Shown piece after piece: positions 34,747-43,792 of a DNA stretch of 60,127 bases (position 1 is the first letter of the stretch; every line of letters begins with the position of its first letter). The translations under genes were made by a program, and so were the position numbers. The notes under the pieces are model-generated. The model saw only the letters and a list, made by a program, of their open reading frames with translations. It did not search any database and was not told where the DNA came from. Origin of the DNA: Oxalobacteraceae bacterium UBA6018 (GTDB lineage: Bacteria; Pseudomonadota; Gammaproteobacteria; Burkholderiales; Burkholderiaceae_D); the NCBI GenBank assembly GCA_002428015.1, contig DIZW01000136.1:1-60127 (forward strand), in the 5' to 3' direction.

Positions 34747-35145
34747 ATGAAAAACCACCACGGCAGCTGCCATTGCGGCGCAATCGCGTTCGAGCTCACG
34801 GCGCACCTCACCCAGGAAACGCTGAGATGCAATTGCTCATATTGCTTGAAGGTCAGAAGCTGGGCGGTCATGACTGCCCCGGATGCGCTTCACCTCCTGG
34901 CCGGCGCATCGACCCTGACCGAGTACCAGTTCGGCAATCAGCACGAACGCCACTACTTCTGCGGCCGTTGCGGCGTGCGTATCTATAGCCGAGGTCACTC
35001 CCCGACGCGCGGAGCTTTCGTCGCCGTCAGTGTTACCTGCCTGGACACGGCCGGCGCGCCCGAACTCGAAGCCCTACCGATCACCTACGTCGACGGGCGC
35101 AACGACAACTGGAGCGCGCCGCCCGCGCATACCGGGCATCTGTAA
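34747..35145 (+). CDS. GFA (CENP-V/glutathione-dependent formaldehyde-activating) family protein
   Basis: 132 residues. Zinc-site cysteines are visible in order: GSCHCGAIAFE, RCNCSYCLK and YFCGRCGVRIYSRG, the standard GFA pattern. The founder of the fold was thought to help form S-hydroxymethylglutathione; most members have unknown substrates. Its stop codon abuts that of the convergent host-attachment-family gene with no spacer. Confidence 0.88.
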   Translation: MKNHHGSCHCGAIAFELTAHLTQETLRCNCSYCLKVRSWAVMTAPDALHLLAGASTLTEYQFGNQHERHYFCGRCGVRIYSRGHSPTRGAFVAVSVTCLDTAGAPELEALPITYVDGRNDNWSAPPAHTGHL

Positions 35146-35589
35146 TCAGTGGCGTCGCTGCCGCACGTACTCGGCGATGTCGTGGCTGCTGAGCCCAGCG
35201 AGGTCTTTCGCGATTTCCTCGTCGACCAGCTTGCGCGCCTCGTCGCCGAGATTATCGCGGATCAGCCCCAGGAACTTAGGCGGTGCGATCAGCCATAGGT
35301 GATCGAAACGGTGCTCGCTGCGCGCCTTCTCCAGATAGGTGCCCACGCGGCGGGAGAACCTGCCAATCTCCTGCTGCACCGGCGTCACGCGCGGCTCGGC
35401 GCTGTGCCCCTGCGAATGCTCGCCCTTGCCGAAGTACCGGCCCTTCGCGTCGCTGCGCAACTCGTGATCGGTCAGGCGCCCCTCCGGGTTGACCAGATCC
35501 TCGATCTCCTGTAGCGCATCAGCGCCTTCGCCAATTTCAAAAATGCGGGCCCGACTGGCATCGGCCGCAACAATCCAAGTGGTGTGCAT
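35146..35589 (-). CDS. Host attachment protein family (PF10116 type)
   Basis: 147 residues, ATG at 35589 with GAGGAGAAGG upstream. TTWIVAADASRARIFE at the start, then a polar middle with HSQGHS, and FDHLWLIAPPKFLGLIRDNL plus LSSHDIAEYVRQRR at the end match the family named after an Agrobacterium attachment gene, an eRF1-domain-like fold. The family name does not prove a role in attachment; ribosome- or stress-linked roles are also plausible. Confidence 0.82.
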   Translation of the reverse strand: MHTTWIVAADASRARIFEIGEGADALQEIEDLVNPEGRLTDHELRSDAKGRYFGKGEHSQGHSAEPRVTPVQQEIGRFSRRVGTYLEKARSEHRFDHLWLIAPPKFLGLIRDNLGDEARKLVDEEIAKDLAGLSSHDIAEYVRQRRH

Positions 35590-35688
35590 ACCTTCTCCTC
35601 ATCTGCGTTGTTAGACGCGTAAAATCACCGGCAGTTCCGCGCGCCGCGCTAGAATGATCAGGCGATCAATCAAACCATAGGCAGGCCC

Positions 35689-37440
35689 GTGCAAGAGCAA
35701 CACGCGTTTCCGTTTTTCCGGGAAATCATTCTGTTCCTCTCACTTGCGGGCATCCTGATTCCCACCCTGCAGCGTCTGCGCATCAACCAGGTGCTGGGGT
35801 TCCTGGCAGCCGGCGCCCTGCTCGGCCCGTTCGGCCTGGCCCTGCTCGCGCACCGCCTTCCCTGGCTCGCCTACCTCACCTTCCCGCGCGGCGACGGCAT
35901 CGTGTGGCTGGGCGAACTGGGCGTCATCTTCCTGATGTTCATGATCGGCCTGGAGCTGTCGGCCGCGCGCCTGTGGTCGATGCGGCGCTGGGTGTTCGGC
36001 GCCGGCACCGCCCAGGTCGGCCTGAGCGCGCTGGCGATCGGCGCGGCCCTGCTGCTGATGGGCCAGCCCATGAATGTCGCCATCATCCTCGGCCTGGTGC
36101 TGTCGCTCTCGTCGACCGCCGTCGTCATGCAGCTCATGAGCGAACAGCACAGCACCACCACGCCGCTTGGCCAGGCCAACTTCTCGGTGCTGATGCTGCA
36201 GGACCTGGCCGTGGTGCCGCTGCTGATCCTGGTCGGCGCGATGGGCTCAGACGCCAGCGGCAGCCTGGCCGTGCTGGCCGGCGTCGCGATGCTCAAGGCC
36301 GCGCTGGCGATCGCCCTCATCTATCTGGTCGGCGGGCGCGTCGTGCATCCCTTGTTCCGCACCTTCGCGCGCCACCGCCAGCCCGATGTCTTCATGGCGC
36401 TGGTGCTGCTGTCGACCTTCGGCATCGCCGGCCTGAGCGCCGCCGCCGGCCTGTCGATGGCGCTCGGTGCGCTCATCGCCGGCCTGCTGCTGGCCGAGAC
36501 CGAATTCAAACACGAGGTCGAGCTGATGGTCGAGCCGTTCAGGGGCTTGCTGATGGGGCTATTCTTCCTGACCGTCGGGATGGGGATCGACCTGCGCGCG
36601 ATCGTCGCCGCGCCCTGGTGGCTGGCCGGCGCCGTGTTCGGCCTGATTGCGTTGAAGGCCACCGTGGTGGCGCTGCTGTTCCGGCTCTGGGGCCTGAACT
36701 GGGGGCGCGCCCTCGAAGGCGGCCTGCTGCTCGGCCAGGGCGGCGAGTTTGCCTTCATCGTGATCGGTTACGCCACCGCCGGCAAGCTGGTCGAGCCGGC
36801 CCTGGGCCAGCGCGTGATGCTGGCCGTGGCCCTGAGCCTGTTCGTCACGCCGCTGCTGGCGCGGCTGGGGCGCGGCATCGGCGAGCGCTATGAACAGACC
36901 CACGCCGAACGGCTGGCGTTGCGCGACGACGCGGAACTCGAATCGGCGCGCGGACGCATCGTCATCGCCGGTTTCGGCCGCGTCGGCCAGCAGTTGGCCA
37001 AGCTGCTCAGCGCGCAGGGGATCCCGTATGTCGGTTTCGAAAACGATGCGCGCCTGGTCGCCAAGCTGCGCGCGCAAGGCATGCCTGTCTTCTTCGGCAA
37101 CGCGGCGCGCGCCGAACTGCTGCGCCGCGTGAGCGCCGGCGAGGCGCCGGCGATCGTGCTCACGATGGATCATATGCAGTCGTCGCTGCATGCCGTGCGC
37201 GGCGTGCGCCGCGAATTTCCCAACGTGCAGGTGTTCGCCCGCTCGCGCGACGAGAAGCACGCGCGTGCGCTCAAGCGCGCGGGCGCCAACGTGGTGGTGC
37301 CGGAGACCCTGGAGGCGAGCCTGCAGCTGTCGGCGTCGGTGCTCGAAGCGCTGGGGATGGACGAGGTCGAGGTCGACCGCATTGTCGACCACGAGCGCGA
37401 CCTGTTCCGCGCCACCCTGGCGGACGCCGAACCGCGCTAG
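35689..37440 (+). CDS. CPA2-family cation:proton antiporter with RCK (TrkA-N) domain
   Basis: 583 residues, GTG start at 35689. About twelve membrane helices to residue 400; NQVLGFLAAGALLGPFG, LGVIFLMFMIGLELS and LLLGQGGEFAFIVIGYA are KefB/KefC/YbaL-type segments. A cytoplasmic Rossmann RCK domain follows: RIVIAGFGRVGQQLAKLLSA with the GxGxxG nucleotide site and ANVVVPETLEASLQLSASVL at its end. It probably exchanges K+ for H+, gated by nucleotides or glutathione adducts. No KefF/KefG-like partner gene adjoins it. Confidence 0.9.
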   Translation: MQEQHAFPFFREIILFLSLAGILIPTLQRLRINQVLGFLAAGALLGPFGLALLAHRLPWLAYLTFPRGDGIVWLGELGVIFLMFMIGLELSAARLWSMRRWVFGAGTAQVGLSALAIGAALLLMGQPMNVAIILGLVLSLSSTAVVMQLMSEQHSTTTPLGQANFSVLMLQDLAVVPLLILVGAMGSDASGSLAVLAGVAMLKAALAIALIYLVGGRVVHPLFRTFARHRQPDVFMALVLLSTFGIAGLSAAAGLSMALGALIAGLLLAETEFKHEVELMVEPFRGLLMGLFFLTVGMGIDLRAIVAAPWWLAGAVFGLIALKATVVALLFRLWGLNWGRALEGGLLLGQGGEFAFIVIGYATAGKLVEPALGQRVMLAVALSLFVTPLLARLGRGIGERYEQTHAERLALRDDAELESARGRIVIAGFGRVGQQLAKLLSAQGIPYVGFENDARLVAKLRAQGMPVFFGNAARAELLRRVSAGEAPAIVLTMDHMQSSLHAVRGVRREFPNVQVFARSRDEKHARALKRAGANVVVPETLEASLQLSASVLEALGMDEVEVDRIVDHERDLFRATLADAEPR

Positions 37441-37488
37441 CCGGGCCGCCAGTCCCTGCCCCCGCGCGCTGGGCACCGGCGTCCACGT

Positions 37489-39096
37489 TCAGGCCATGGC
37501 CCGCCGCGCGGCCACCACGCCCCACCACGCCGCCTCCTCGAACACCGAAAAGCCCGACAAATCCGCGTGCGCGAACAGGATCGGTCCGTCGGCCTCGCGC
37601 AGCGCCTTGGTGCCGGCGTTGCTGCGAAAACCGGGCAGCGGCGCGGCCATCGCGTGCGCGCGCAGGGTGATGTCGACCCGCTCGACATTGGCCGCGAAGC
37701 GCCAGCCGTAGGCCGTCTTGAGGTCGACGCTGGCCAGCGCCACCAGCTCCTCGGCGCTGGCGCCCTGCAGCCACTTGCGCGCCGCCTCGGGCGTGCGGTC
37801 CGACAGCGCGACGTAGGCGCTGAACACCGTCTTGGGCGGCGGCGTGACGCGGATGTCCTGGTGCGTCGACACCACGTAGCCCAGCCCCGGCTCCTGATAG
37901 GCCACGTTGTCCCAGCACAGCGGCATGCCGGGCCGCTCGCGCGGGAAGTTCTTCATCAGGAAATTAGCCACCATCCATGGCGCGTAGGCCGGCGTGTGGC
38001 GCGCAGGATCGAAGCCGTAATCCTTGATCGACTCGACCACGCGCGCGGCGACGAACACCGGCATCGCGCAGATCGCCTTGCGCGCCTTGACCAGGTAGGT
38101 GCGCGCCACCCCGCCGTCGAGCGTGAAGCACAAGGCCTCGACACCGGCGCCGCTACGCTTGACCGACACCGCGGTGCCGGCCCGGCGCGCGATGCCGGAC
38201 GCCTGCGCCATCTTCTCGGCCAGCGGCGCCAGCCCGCCGGGCCAGGTCAGCCAGGCGCCGTTGCCGGCGTTGGCGGCCTGCCCCCAGCGGCTGCAGTAGT
38301 AGTGCAGGCCGGCCCAGGCCGACACCTTGTCGTAGCGCGTGCCGTAATCGTCGCGGCAGCAGTAGTTGAGATACCAGTGCAGGGTCGGCGACCGGTAGCC
38401 GTTCTGGTCCAGCCAGTCCTTGAGGGTGATGCGGTCGAGCCCATCGAAGCTGCCGTCGCTGGACGAGGCGATGGTGGGGAACACGAACACGCGCCGGCCG
38501 TCGCTGCCGCGCAGGTGGCGCAGGCGCTCCACCTCGGCGAAGAAGCGCCGGTGCTCGGCCAGTTCGGCCGCGCCCACGCCCGTGGCCGGGATGAAGCCGT
38601 CCTGCCAGCGGCCGTTGAGCAGCAGTCGCTCCTCCGGGGCGTGCAGGATGAAGCGCTCGTCGTAATAAGGCTTCTCGGCGAAGGGATCGCGTTCGATGAT
38701 GCCCAGGTCGAACAGGAGCTCGCGCACGTGCACCGATTCGGGCGACGGCAGCGGCAGGTAGTGGGCCCCGGTCGGAAAGGCCAGATCGCCGAAATGGCCG
38801 CCGGCGGCGTTGCCAAAGGGCTGAGGCCCGTCGATCATCAAGGCCCCGCGGTGGCCGTCGCGCTTCAGGCGCCACGCGGCCGCCAGGCCGGCGATGCCGG
38901 AGCCGAGGATCGCCACGTCGGTCTCGATGACTTCGGACGGCGCCGGCAGCTGGCGCCGGTCGCGCAGGTAGTGGCCCTCGGCGCGGCCCAGATAGTGCAC
39001 CACCGGCGGTATCTCCTGCCAGCGCCGGAACGCGAACGCGCCAGACGCCGCCGCGCCGGCCGCGCCGGCGTAGGACAGAAAGGAACGGCGGTCCAT
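37489..39096 (-). CDS. Tat-exported FAD-dependent oxidoreductase (amine-oxidase-like)
   Basis: 535 residues from ATG at 39096, not the longer upstream frame, which overlaps the previous gene. The start MDRRSFLSYAGAAGAAASGA is a twin-arginine signal (RRSFL). DVAILGSGIAGLAAAWRLKR (GxGxxG at 65-70) is the FAD site, and the C-terminal ILFAHADLSGFSVFEEA closes the FAD domain in the manner of flavin amine oxidases. ATG overlaps the TGA of the aminopropyltransferase-like gene (TGATG), so the two are translationally coupled. An activity on polyamine-like compounds outside the cytoplasm is inferred from context. Confidence 0.8.
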   Translation of the reverse strand: MDRRSFLSYAGAAGAAASGAFAFRRWQEIPPVVHYLGRAEGHYLRDRRQLPAPSEVIETDVAILGSGIAGLAAAWRLKRDGHRGALMIDGPQPFGNAAGGHFGDLAFPTGAHYLPLPSPESVHVRELLFDLGIIERDPFAEKPYYDERFILHAPEERLLLNGRWQDGFIPATGVGAAELAEHRRFFAEVERLRHLRGSDGRRVFVFPTIASSSDGSFDGLDRITLKDWLDQNGYRSPTLHWYLNYCCRDDYGTRYDKVSAWAGLHYYCSRWGQAANAGNGAWLTWPGGLAPLAEKMAQASGIARRAGTAVSVKRSGAGVEALCFTLDGGVARTYLVKARKAICAMPVFVAARVVESIKDYGFDPARHTPAYAPWMVANFLMKNFPRERPGMPLCWDNVAYQEPGLGYVVSTHQDIRVTPPPKTVFSAYVALSDRTPEAARKWLQGASAEELVALASVDLKTAYGWRFAANVERVDITLRAHAMAAPLPGFRSNAGTKALREADGPILFAHADLSGFSVFEEAAWWGVVAARRAMA

Positions 39097-40607
39097 CAAC
39101 GGATCACCCGGCGCCAGTCCTGTTCGAACTCGTGCACCAGCGACTGGGTGTTGAGCCGGTTCGGCGCCATCGGCATGGGCTGCATGTCGGGCGGGAAGCT
39201 GAACATCTCGTGCGTGGTCTCGGCGTTCAGGTAGCGCATCGGCAGGCGGTAGCTGGTCGGCGGCACGAACTGCTGCTGGGGCGAGGCCAGGATGAAGCCC
39301 CATTCGCCGAACGAAGGCACGTAGGCGTGGTAGGGAAAGGTGCGCAGGCCCACTTCGCGCAGGGTCGCGTCAATGGTCCAGAAGGCGTGCGGCGCGAAGA
39401 ACGGGGACGTCGACTGCACCACCATCAGCCCATTGGCGGCGAGGTGGCGCTTGACCATGCCGTAGAACGGCACCGAATACAGCTTGCCGAGCGCGAAGCT
39501 GGACGGATCGGGGAAGTCGACGATGGCCGCGTCGAACATGCCCTCGTCCTTCTGCAGCCAGATCGCGGCGTCGGCGTTGATTACCTTGACCCGCTTGTCC
39601 GAGAACGAGCCGTGATTGAGGCGCACCAGTTCCGGCCGCGTGGTGAAGGCGTGGGTCATGGCCGGGTCCAGGTCGACCAGGGTGACCTGCTCGATGTTCG
39701 GATAGCGCAGGATCTCGCGCAGCGCCAGCCCGTCGCCGCCGCCCAGCACCAGCACCCGCCGCGCCCAGGGCAGCGCCTGCAGCGCCGGGTGGACCAGCGC
39801 CTCGTGATAACGGTATTCGTCGCGCGAGGAGAACTGCAGGTTGCCGTTGATGTAGAGGCGCAGGTCGTCCTTCCAGCGCGTGATCACCAGGCGCTGGTAC
39901 GGGGTGGTGGTCGCGTACACGATCTCGTCTCCGAACAGGCCATGCTCGCCCCACTTGACCATCTGGTCCGACAGCGCGAAGCCGGTGACCAGCACCACCA
40001 TCACCGCCGAGGCGCGCAGCGCGCGCCCGAAGCTGTCCTTCAACTCGGCGCGGAAGGTGTACAGGGTCCAGAACCCGACCGCCACGTTGAGCATCCCGAA
40101 CAGGAAGCCGGTGCGCACCAGCCCAAGGTAAGGCGCCAGCACCAGCGGGAACAGCAGCGACACGGCGAGCGCGCCCAAATAGTCGAACGTGAGCACCCGG
40201 CTGATCAGTTCATTGAAGGCGGTGTCGCGCGCGTTCAGCGCCCGCATCACCAGCGGCACCTCCATCCCGACCAGCGCGCCGATCATGAACACCAGCACGT
40301 ACAGGAGCGTGCGAAACGGCGCGCTCATCCAGCTGAAGGTCATGAACAGCAGCGCCGCCGACACCCCGCCGATCAGCCCCACGGCCAGCTCGATGTCGAT
40401 GAAGCGCGCCAGCACGTCGTCCTCGCGCACGTATTTCGACAAGTGGGCGCCCACGCCCATGGCGAACAGATAGCAGCCGATGATGGTGGAGAACTGCAGG
40501 ATCGAGTCGCCCAGCAGATAGCTCGAGAGCGCGCCGGCGATCAGCTCATAGGCGAGGCCGCAGGACGCTACCACAAAAACGGAAAGTATAAGAATTCGTT
40601 TGGTCAT
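39096..40607 (-). CDS. Membrane-bound spermidine synthase-like protein
   Basis: 503 residues. Residues about 1-210 hold roughly seven membrane helices (CGLAYELIAGALSSYLLGDS, GALVGMEVPLVMRALNA). The rest is a spermidine-synthase-type domain: YQRLVITRWKDDLRLYINGN, LQFSSRDEYRYHEALVHPAL, VLVLGGGDGLALREILRYPN and AAIVDFPDPSSFALGKLYS, i.e. the AdoMet/dcAdoMet-binding core. It is the first gene of a two-gene minus operon, divergent by 63 bp from the DUF350 operon that ends in an AdoMet decarboxylase. The acceptor amine is not known. Confidence 0.88.
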   Translation of the reverse strand: MTKRILILSVFVVASCGLAYELIAGALSSYLLGDSILQFSTIIGCYLFAMGVGAHLSKYVREDDVLARFIDIELAVGLIGGVSAALLFMTFSWMSAPFRTLLYVLVFMIGALVGMEVPLVMRALNARDTAFNELISRVLTFDYLGALAVSLLFPLVLAPYLGLVRTGFLFGMLNVAVGFWTLYTFRAELKDSFGRALRASAVMVVLVTGFALSDQMVKWGEHGLFGDEIVYATTTPYQRLVITRWKDDLRLYINGNLQFSSRDEYRYHEALVHPALQALPWARRVLVLGGGDGLALREILRYPNIEQVTLVDLDPAMTHAFTTRPELVRLNHGSFSDKRVKVINADAAIWLQKDEGMFDAAIVDFPDPSSFALGKLYSVPFYGMVKRHLAANGLMVVQSTSPFFAPHAFWTIDATLREVGLRTFPYHAYVPSFGEWGFILASPQQQFVPPTSYRLPMRYLNAETTHEMFSFPPDMQPMPMAPNRLNTQSLVHEFEQDWRRVIR

Positions 40608-40670
40608 GGGGCGTATTTTGTTCTAAGATCGCTGTGCGCTGTCATTTTGACTATTTTTCAGGGAGGATAC
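40608..40670. promoter_or_regulatory. 63-bp divergent promoter region of the polyamine/membrane cluster
   Basis: The only space between two divergent operons, AT-rich against the GC-rich surroundings. On the minus strand TGACAG, 17 bp, then ACAAAA is a possible promoter; on the plus strand the T-rich TTTTGACTATTTTTC may hold the -10. Both promoters must overlap, so the operons are probably co-regulated. Confidence 0.5.
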
Positions 40671-41057
40671 GTGCCCGCCATCCTAAACTATCTGTTACAC
40701 CTTGCAACAGCAGCTGCCCTGATGATGGCGTTTTTTGTCATTTACACCAAAATCACGCCCTATGACGAGGTACTGCTGATTCGCCAGGGTAACCACGCCG
40801 CCGCCTTGTCGCTGGCCGGCGCCCTGATCGGTTTTTCCGTCACGGTCGCCTCGGCCCTGCTGCACACGGGCGACTGGTACCAGTTTCTCGGATGGGCGGC
40901 CGGTGCGCTGATCGTGCAGGTGCTCGTGTTTAACGTCACCACGCGCCTGCTGCACATGTCCAAGGATCAGATCGAGGCCGACAACTCGGCCTTCGGCGGC
41001 CTGCTCGGCGCGATCTCGCTGTCGGTCGGCCTGATCAACGCGGGCTGCATCTCCTGA
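40671..41057 (+). CDS. DUF350 family inner-membrane protein
   Basis: 128 residues from GTG at 40671, which has GGGAGG 4 nt upstream; no upstream ATG start is credible. Four hydrophobic segments (about 2-24, 41-58, 63-82, 104-126) with the paired DUF350 pattern: YDEVLLIRQGNHAAALSLAG and DQIEADNSAFGGLLGAISLS. DUF350 includes E. coli YjfL; the role is unknown but the family is often near polyamine-related ligase or synthase genes. Confidence 0.85.
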   Translation: MPAILNYLLHLATAAALMMAFFVIYTKITPYDEVLLIRQGNHAAALSLAGALIGFSVTVASALLHTGDWYQFLGWAAGALIVQVLVFNVTTRLLHMSKDQIEADNSAFGGLLGAISLSVGLINAGCIS

Positions 41058-41094
41058 TCCGACCAACCCAGTTCTGTCCCACACGGAGGCCCAC

Positions 41095-42150
41095 ATGTCA
41101 CTCGGCTCATTCATCAAGAAGCAGTTTATCGACGTCCTGCAATGGAACGAGGACGCGGAAGGCGTGCTGGCCTGGCGCTACCCGATGCAGGACTTCGAGA
41201 TCCAGAACGGCGCCGTCCTCAACGTGCGCGAATCGCAGGTGGCGGTGTTCGTCAACGAAGGCACCATCGCCGACGTGTTCGGCCCCGGCACCTACAAGCT
41301 GACCACCAACACCCTGCCCGTGCTGACCAACCTGAAGAACTGGGACAAGCTGTTCGCCTCGCCCTTCAAGTCCGACGTCTACTTCTTCAGCACGCGCGTG
41401 CAGACCGGGCGCAAATGGGGCACGCCGCAGTCGATCACGATCCGCGACAAGGACTTCGACATGATCCGCGTGCGCGCCTTCGGCATGCTGTCGTACCGCA
41501 TCGCCGACGCGCGCAAGTTCTTCACCGAGATCAGCGGCACGCGCGAGCTCTACACCCGCGACGAGGTCGAAGACCAGCTGCGCGGCATCCTGCTGGCGAC
41601 CATGGCCAGCTCGCTCGGCGCGTCCAACGTGGCCTTCCTCGACATGGCGGCCAACCAGGCCTTGATGGCGCAGCAGGTCAAGGGCGACCTGGCGACCGCC
41701 TTCGCGCGCTACGGCATCGGCCTGGACGAATTCAACGTCGCCAGCGTCAGCCTGCCGGAAGAACTGCAGGCCGCGCTCGACGAGCGCATCTCGGCCGGCA
41801 TGAAGGGCGGGCTGTCGGCCGACAAAATGGGCGGCTTTACCCAGTTCCAGGTCGCCAGCAGCATCCCGCTGGCAGCCCAGAACGAAGGCGGGCTGGCCGG
41901 CATCGGCGCCGGCCTGGGCGCCGGCGCCCTGGTCGGCCAGGCCATGGCGCAAAGCCTGGCCGGCGGCCATGGCGCGTTCGCCCCGCCCGCGGTGGCGGCG
42001 CCCGCCACGCCCGCAGCGCCGGCCGCAGCGGCCGAGGAGTCGATCGAGGGTCGCCTGCAAAAGCTCAAGGGCCTGCTCGACAAAGGACTCATCTCGGCCG
42101 CCGATTACGACAGCACCAAAGCGGAGCTGCTTAAAAAACTGATCGGCTAA
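41095..42150 (+). CDS. SPFH-domain (virion-core type) protein with C-terminal SHOCT motif
   Basis: 351 residues, ATG at 41095 with GGAGG. FIDVLQWNEDAEGVLAWRYP and RESQVAVFVNEGTIADVFGP start the SPFH (band 7) domain; MIRVRAFGMLSYRIADARKF and LDEFNVASVSLPEELQAALD continue it. An Ala/Pro-rich linker (about 300-320) leads to a SHOCT module: RLQKLKGLLDKGLISAADYD. SPFH proteins form membrane-associated oligomers. There is no membrane helix, so it may be recruited by DUF350. Second gene of the plus operon, 37 nt after DUF350. Confidence 0.88.
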   Translation: MSLGSFIKKQFIDVLQWNEDAEGVLAWRYPMQDFEIQNGAVLNVRESQVAVFVNEGTIADVFGPGTYKLTTNTLPVLTNLKNWDKLFASPFKSDVYFFSTRVQTGRKWGTPQSITIRDKDFDMIRVRAFGMLSYRIADARKFFTEISGTRELYTRDEVEDQLRGILLATMASSLGASNVAFLDMAANQALMAQQVKGDLATAFARYGIGLDEFNVASVSLPEELQAALDERISAGMKGGLSADKMGGFTQFQVASSIPLAAQNEGGLAGIGAGLGAGALVGQAMAQSLAGGHGAFAPPAVAAPATPAAPAAAAEESIEGRLQKLKGLLDKGLISAADYDSTKAELLKKLIG

Positions 42151-42160
42151 GCCGGCCCGC

Positions 42161-43615
42161 ATGCAAACCGTCTCCTGCCCCAGCTGCGGCGCACCGGTAC
42201 AGTTCCGCTCGCACGCCGCCGTGATGGCGGTGTGCGAGTTTTGCCGCGCCACTGTACTCAAGGATGCCGATTCGGTTAAAGACATCGGCAAGATGTCGTC
42301 CGTGCTGGAGGATTATTCGCCGATCCAGATCGGCACCTCGGGCGTGGCCGGGCAGCGCGGCTTCACCGTGGTCGGCCGCATCCAGCTGCGCTACTCCCAG
42401 GGCATCTGGAACGAGTGGTTCCTGCTGTTCGACGATGCCAGCACCGCCTGGCTGGGCGACTCGTCGGGCCTGTTCACCATCACCACCGAACGCACGGTCA
42501 CCAACGCCCTGCCGCGCTTCGAGGACATCGTGCCGGGCCACCTATACCCGATCGCCGAGGCGCGCTTCACCGCCTCCGAGAAGCGCGTGGCCGACTGCAT
42601 CGGCGGCCAGGGCGAGCTGCCGTTCAAGGTCGGCCCCGGCTATCAGGCGCGGGTGGCCGACTTTCGCAGCGGCGCGCGCTTCGTCACCCTCGACTACTCG
42701 GACGGCGAGCGCCCGGTGTTCTACGACGGCGTGTCGACCACGCTGGGGCAGATGAAGTGCCAGCTGCTGCGCGACGATGAACAGATCAAGGCCAGCGCCG
42801 GCAAATACCGCGGCAAGGTCGATGCGCTGGACTGCCCCTCCTGCGGCAGCGCCATCAAATTCCTGCCCGGCGTGACCACCAGCTTGGTATGTCCGGCCTG
42901 CGCCGCGCGCCTGGACGCGAGCGGCCCCGAGGCGCAGGTGCTGGCCGCCGGGGAAAAGGTCGCGCGCGTGCGCACCACGCTCGAGCTGGGCGCCGTCGCC
43001 AAGATCAGCGGCAGCGACCACACCGTCATCGGGGCCATGGTGCGCGCCGACGATGAGAACACCGAATGGACCGAGTACCTGGTCTACAACACGCGCGCCG
43101 GCTTCTTCTGGCTGGTCGAAACGGCGGATGGCTGGTTCCGCGCCAATGTGCTGGACAACTGGCCGAACTGGCAGTCGACCGGTTCCAACGACGCCACCCT
43201 GGACGGCGTGATCTACCGAAAAAAATACGACTACGCGGCGCGCGTGAAATTCGCCGCCGGCGCCTTCAACTGGCGCGTGGCGGTGGGCGACCAGGTGCGC
43301 GTGCTCGAGTTCGAGAACGGGAACACCTCGCTGGCGGCTGAACTGAGCGACGCGGAATTGACCTGGTCGCGCTCGACCCCGGTCGCCTTCGACCAGGTGC
43401 GCGCCTGGTTCGGCGCCGCGGTCAAGGGCAGCGCACCGGCCGCCAAGGGCGGCGCCGAAAAGGGGCGCAACAGCACCGCGATTAAATTCATGTGGTGGGT
43501 GCTGGGCCTGAACGCGATTCCGCTGCTGTTCAACTTCGACGATACGCTCCTGGTGCTCGCCGCCGCGCTGTTCGCGCTGTTCTACCCACCGGCGATGTTC
43601 CGCAATAATGACTAA
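42161..43615 (+). CDS. Zinc-ribbon protein with two DUF4178-like domains
   Basis: 484 residues. Two repeats, each with a zinc ribbon and a beta-rich DUF4178 domain: SCPSCGAPVQFRSHAAVMAV then CEFC, and DCPSCGSAIKFLPGVTTSLV then CPAC, followed by GFTVVGRIQLRYSQGIWNEW and HTVIGAMVRADDENTEWTEY. The C-terminal 60 residues have two hydrophobic segments (FMWWVLGLNAIPLLFNF, LLVLAAALFALFYPPAMF), so it is membrane-anchored. It begins 10 nt after the SPFH gene. DUF4178 is of unknown function but recurs in such clusters. Confidence 0.82.
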   Translation: MQTVSCPSCGAPVQFRSHAAVMAVCEFCRATVLKDADSVKDIGKMSSVLEDYSPIQIGTSGVAGQRGFTVVGRIQLRYSQGIWNEWFLLFDDASTAWLGDSSGLFTITTERTVTNALPRFEDIVPGHLYPIAEARFTASEKRVADCIGGQGELPFKVGPGYQARVADFRSGARFVTLDYSDGERPVFYDGVSTTLGQMKCQLLRDDEQIKASAGKYRGKVDALDCPSCGSAIKFLPGVTTSLVCPACAARLDASGPEAQVLAAGEKVARVRTTLELGAVAKISGSDHTVIGAMVRADDENTEWTEYLVYNTRAGFFWLVETADGWFRANVLDNWPNWQSTGSNDATLDGVIYRKKYDYAARVKFAAGAFNWRVAVGDQVRVLEFENGNTSLAAELSDAELTWSRSTPVAFDQVRAWFGAAVKGSAPAAKGGAEKGRNSTAIKFMWWVLGLNAIPLLFNFDDTLLVLAAALFALFYPPAMFRNND

Positions 43616-43624
43616 AGGCGCGAC

Positions 43625-43792
43625 GTGAACTACAAATACTTCCTCTACGCGCTATTCATCACCATCGTATCGACAGCGCTCAGCTGGGGCGGCCTGATCA
43701 CCTCGTCCGTCAACAGCGGAAGCGGCAGCGGCTTCAGCTCGCACAGCAGCGGCGGCGGCTGGGGTAACGGCGCCGGCGGCGGCCACAAGTGA
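43625..43792 (+). CDS. 55-residue Gly/Ser-rich membrane microprotein
   Basis: GTG at 43625, 9 nt after the DUF4178 stop; stop TGA at 43790-43792, overlapping the GTG start of speD by four bases (GTGA). The protein begins MNYKYFLYALFITIVSTALS, one hydrophobic segment that could be an anchor or a signal, followed by SGSGSGFSSHSSGGGWGNG and a His-Lys end. Position and coupling argue that it is translated. No family recognised. Confidence 0.7.
   Translation: MNYKYFLYALFITIVSTALSWGGLITSSVNSGSGSGFSSHSSGGGWGNGAGGGHK

Noticed and set aside
35146..35589. A phage or host-adhesion locus
   Set aside because: The family name 'host attachment' is historical; the surroundings are ordinary chromosomal genes with no integrase or phage gene.
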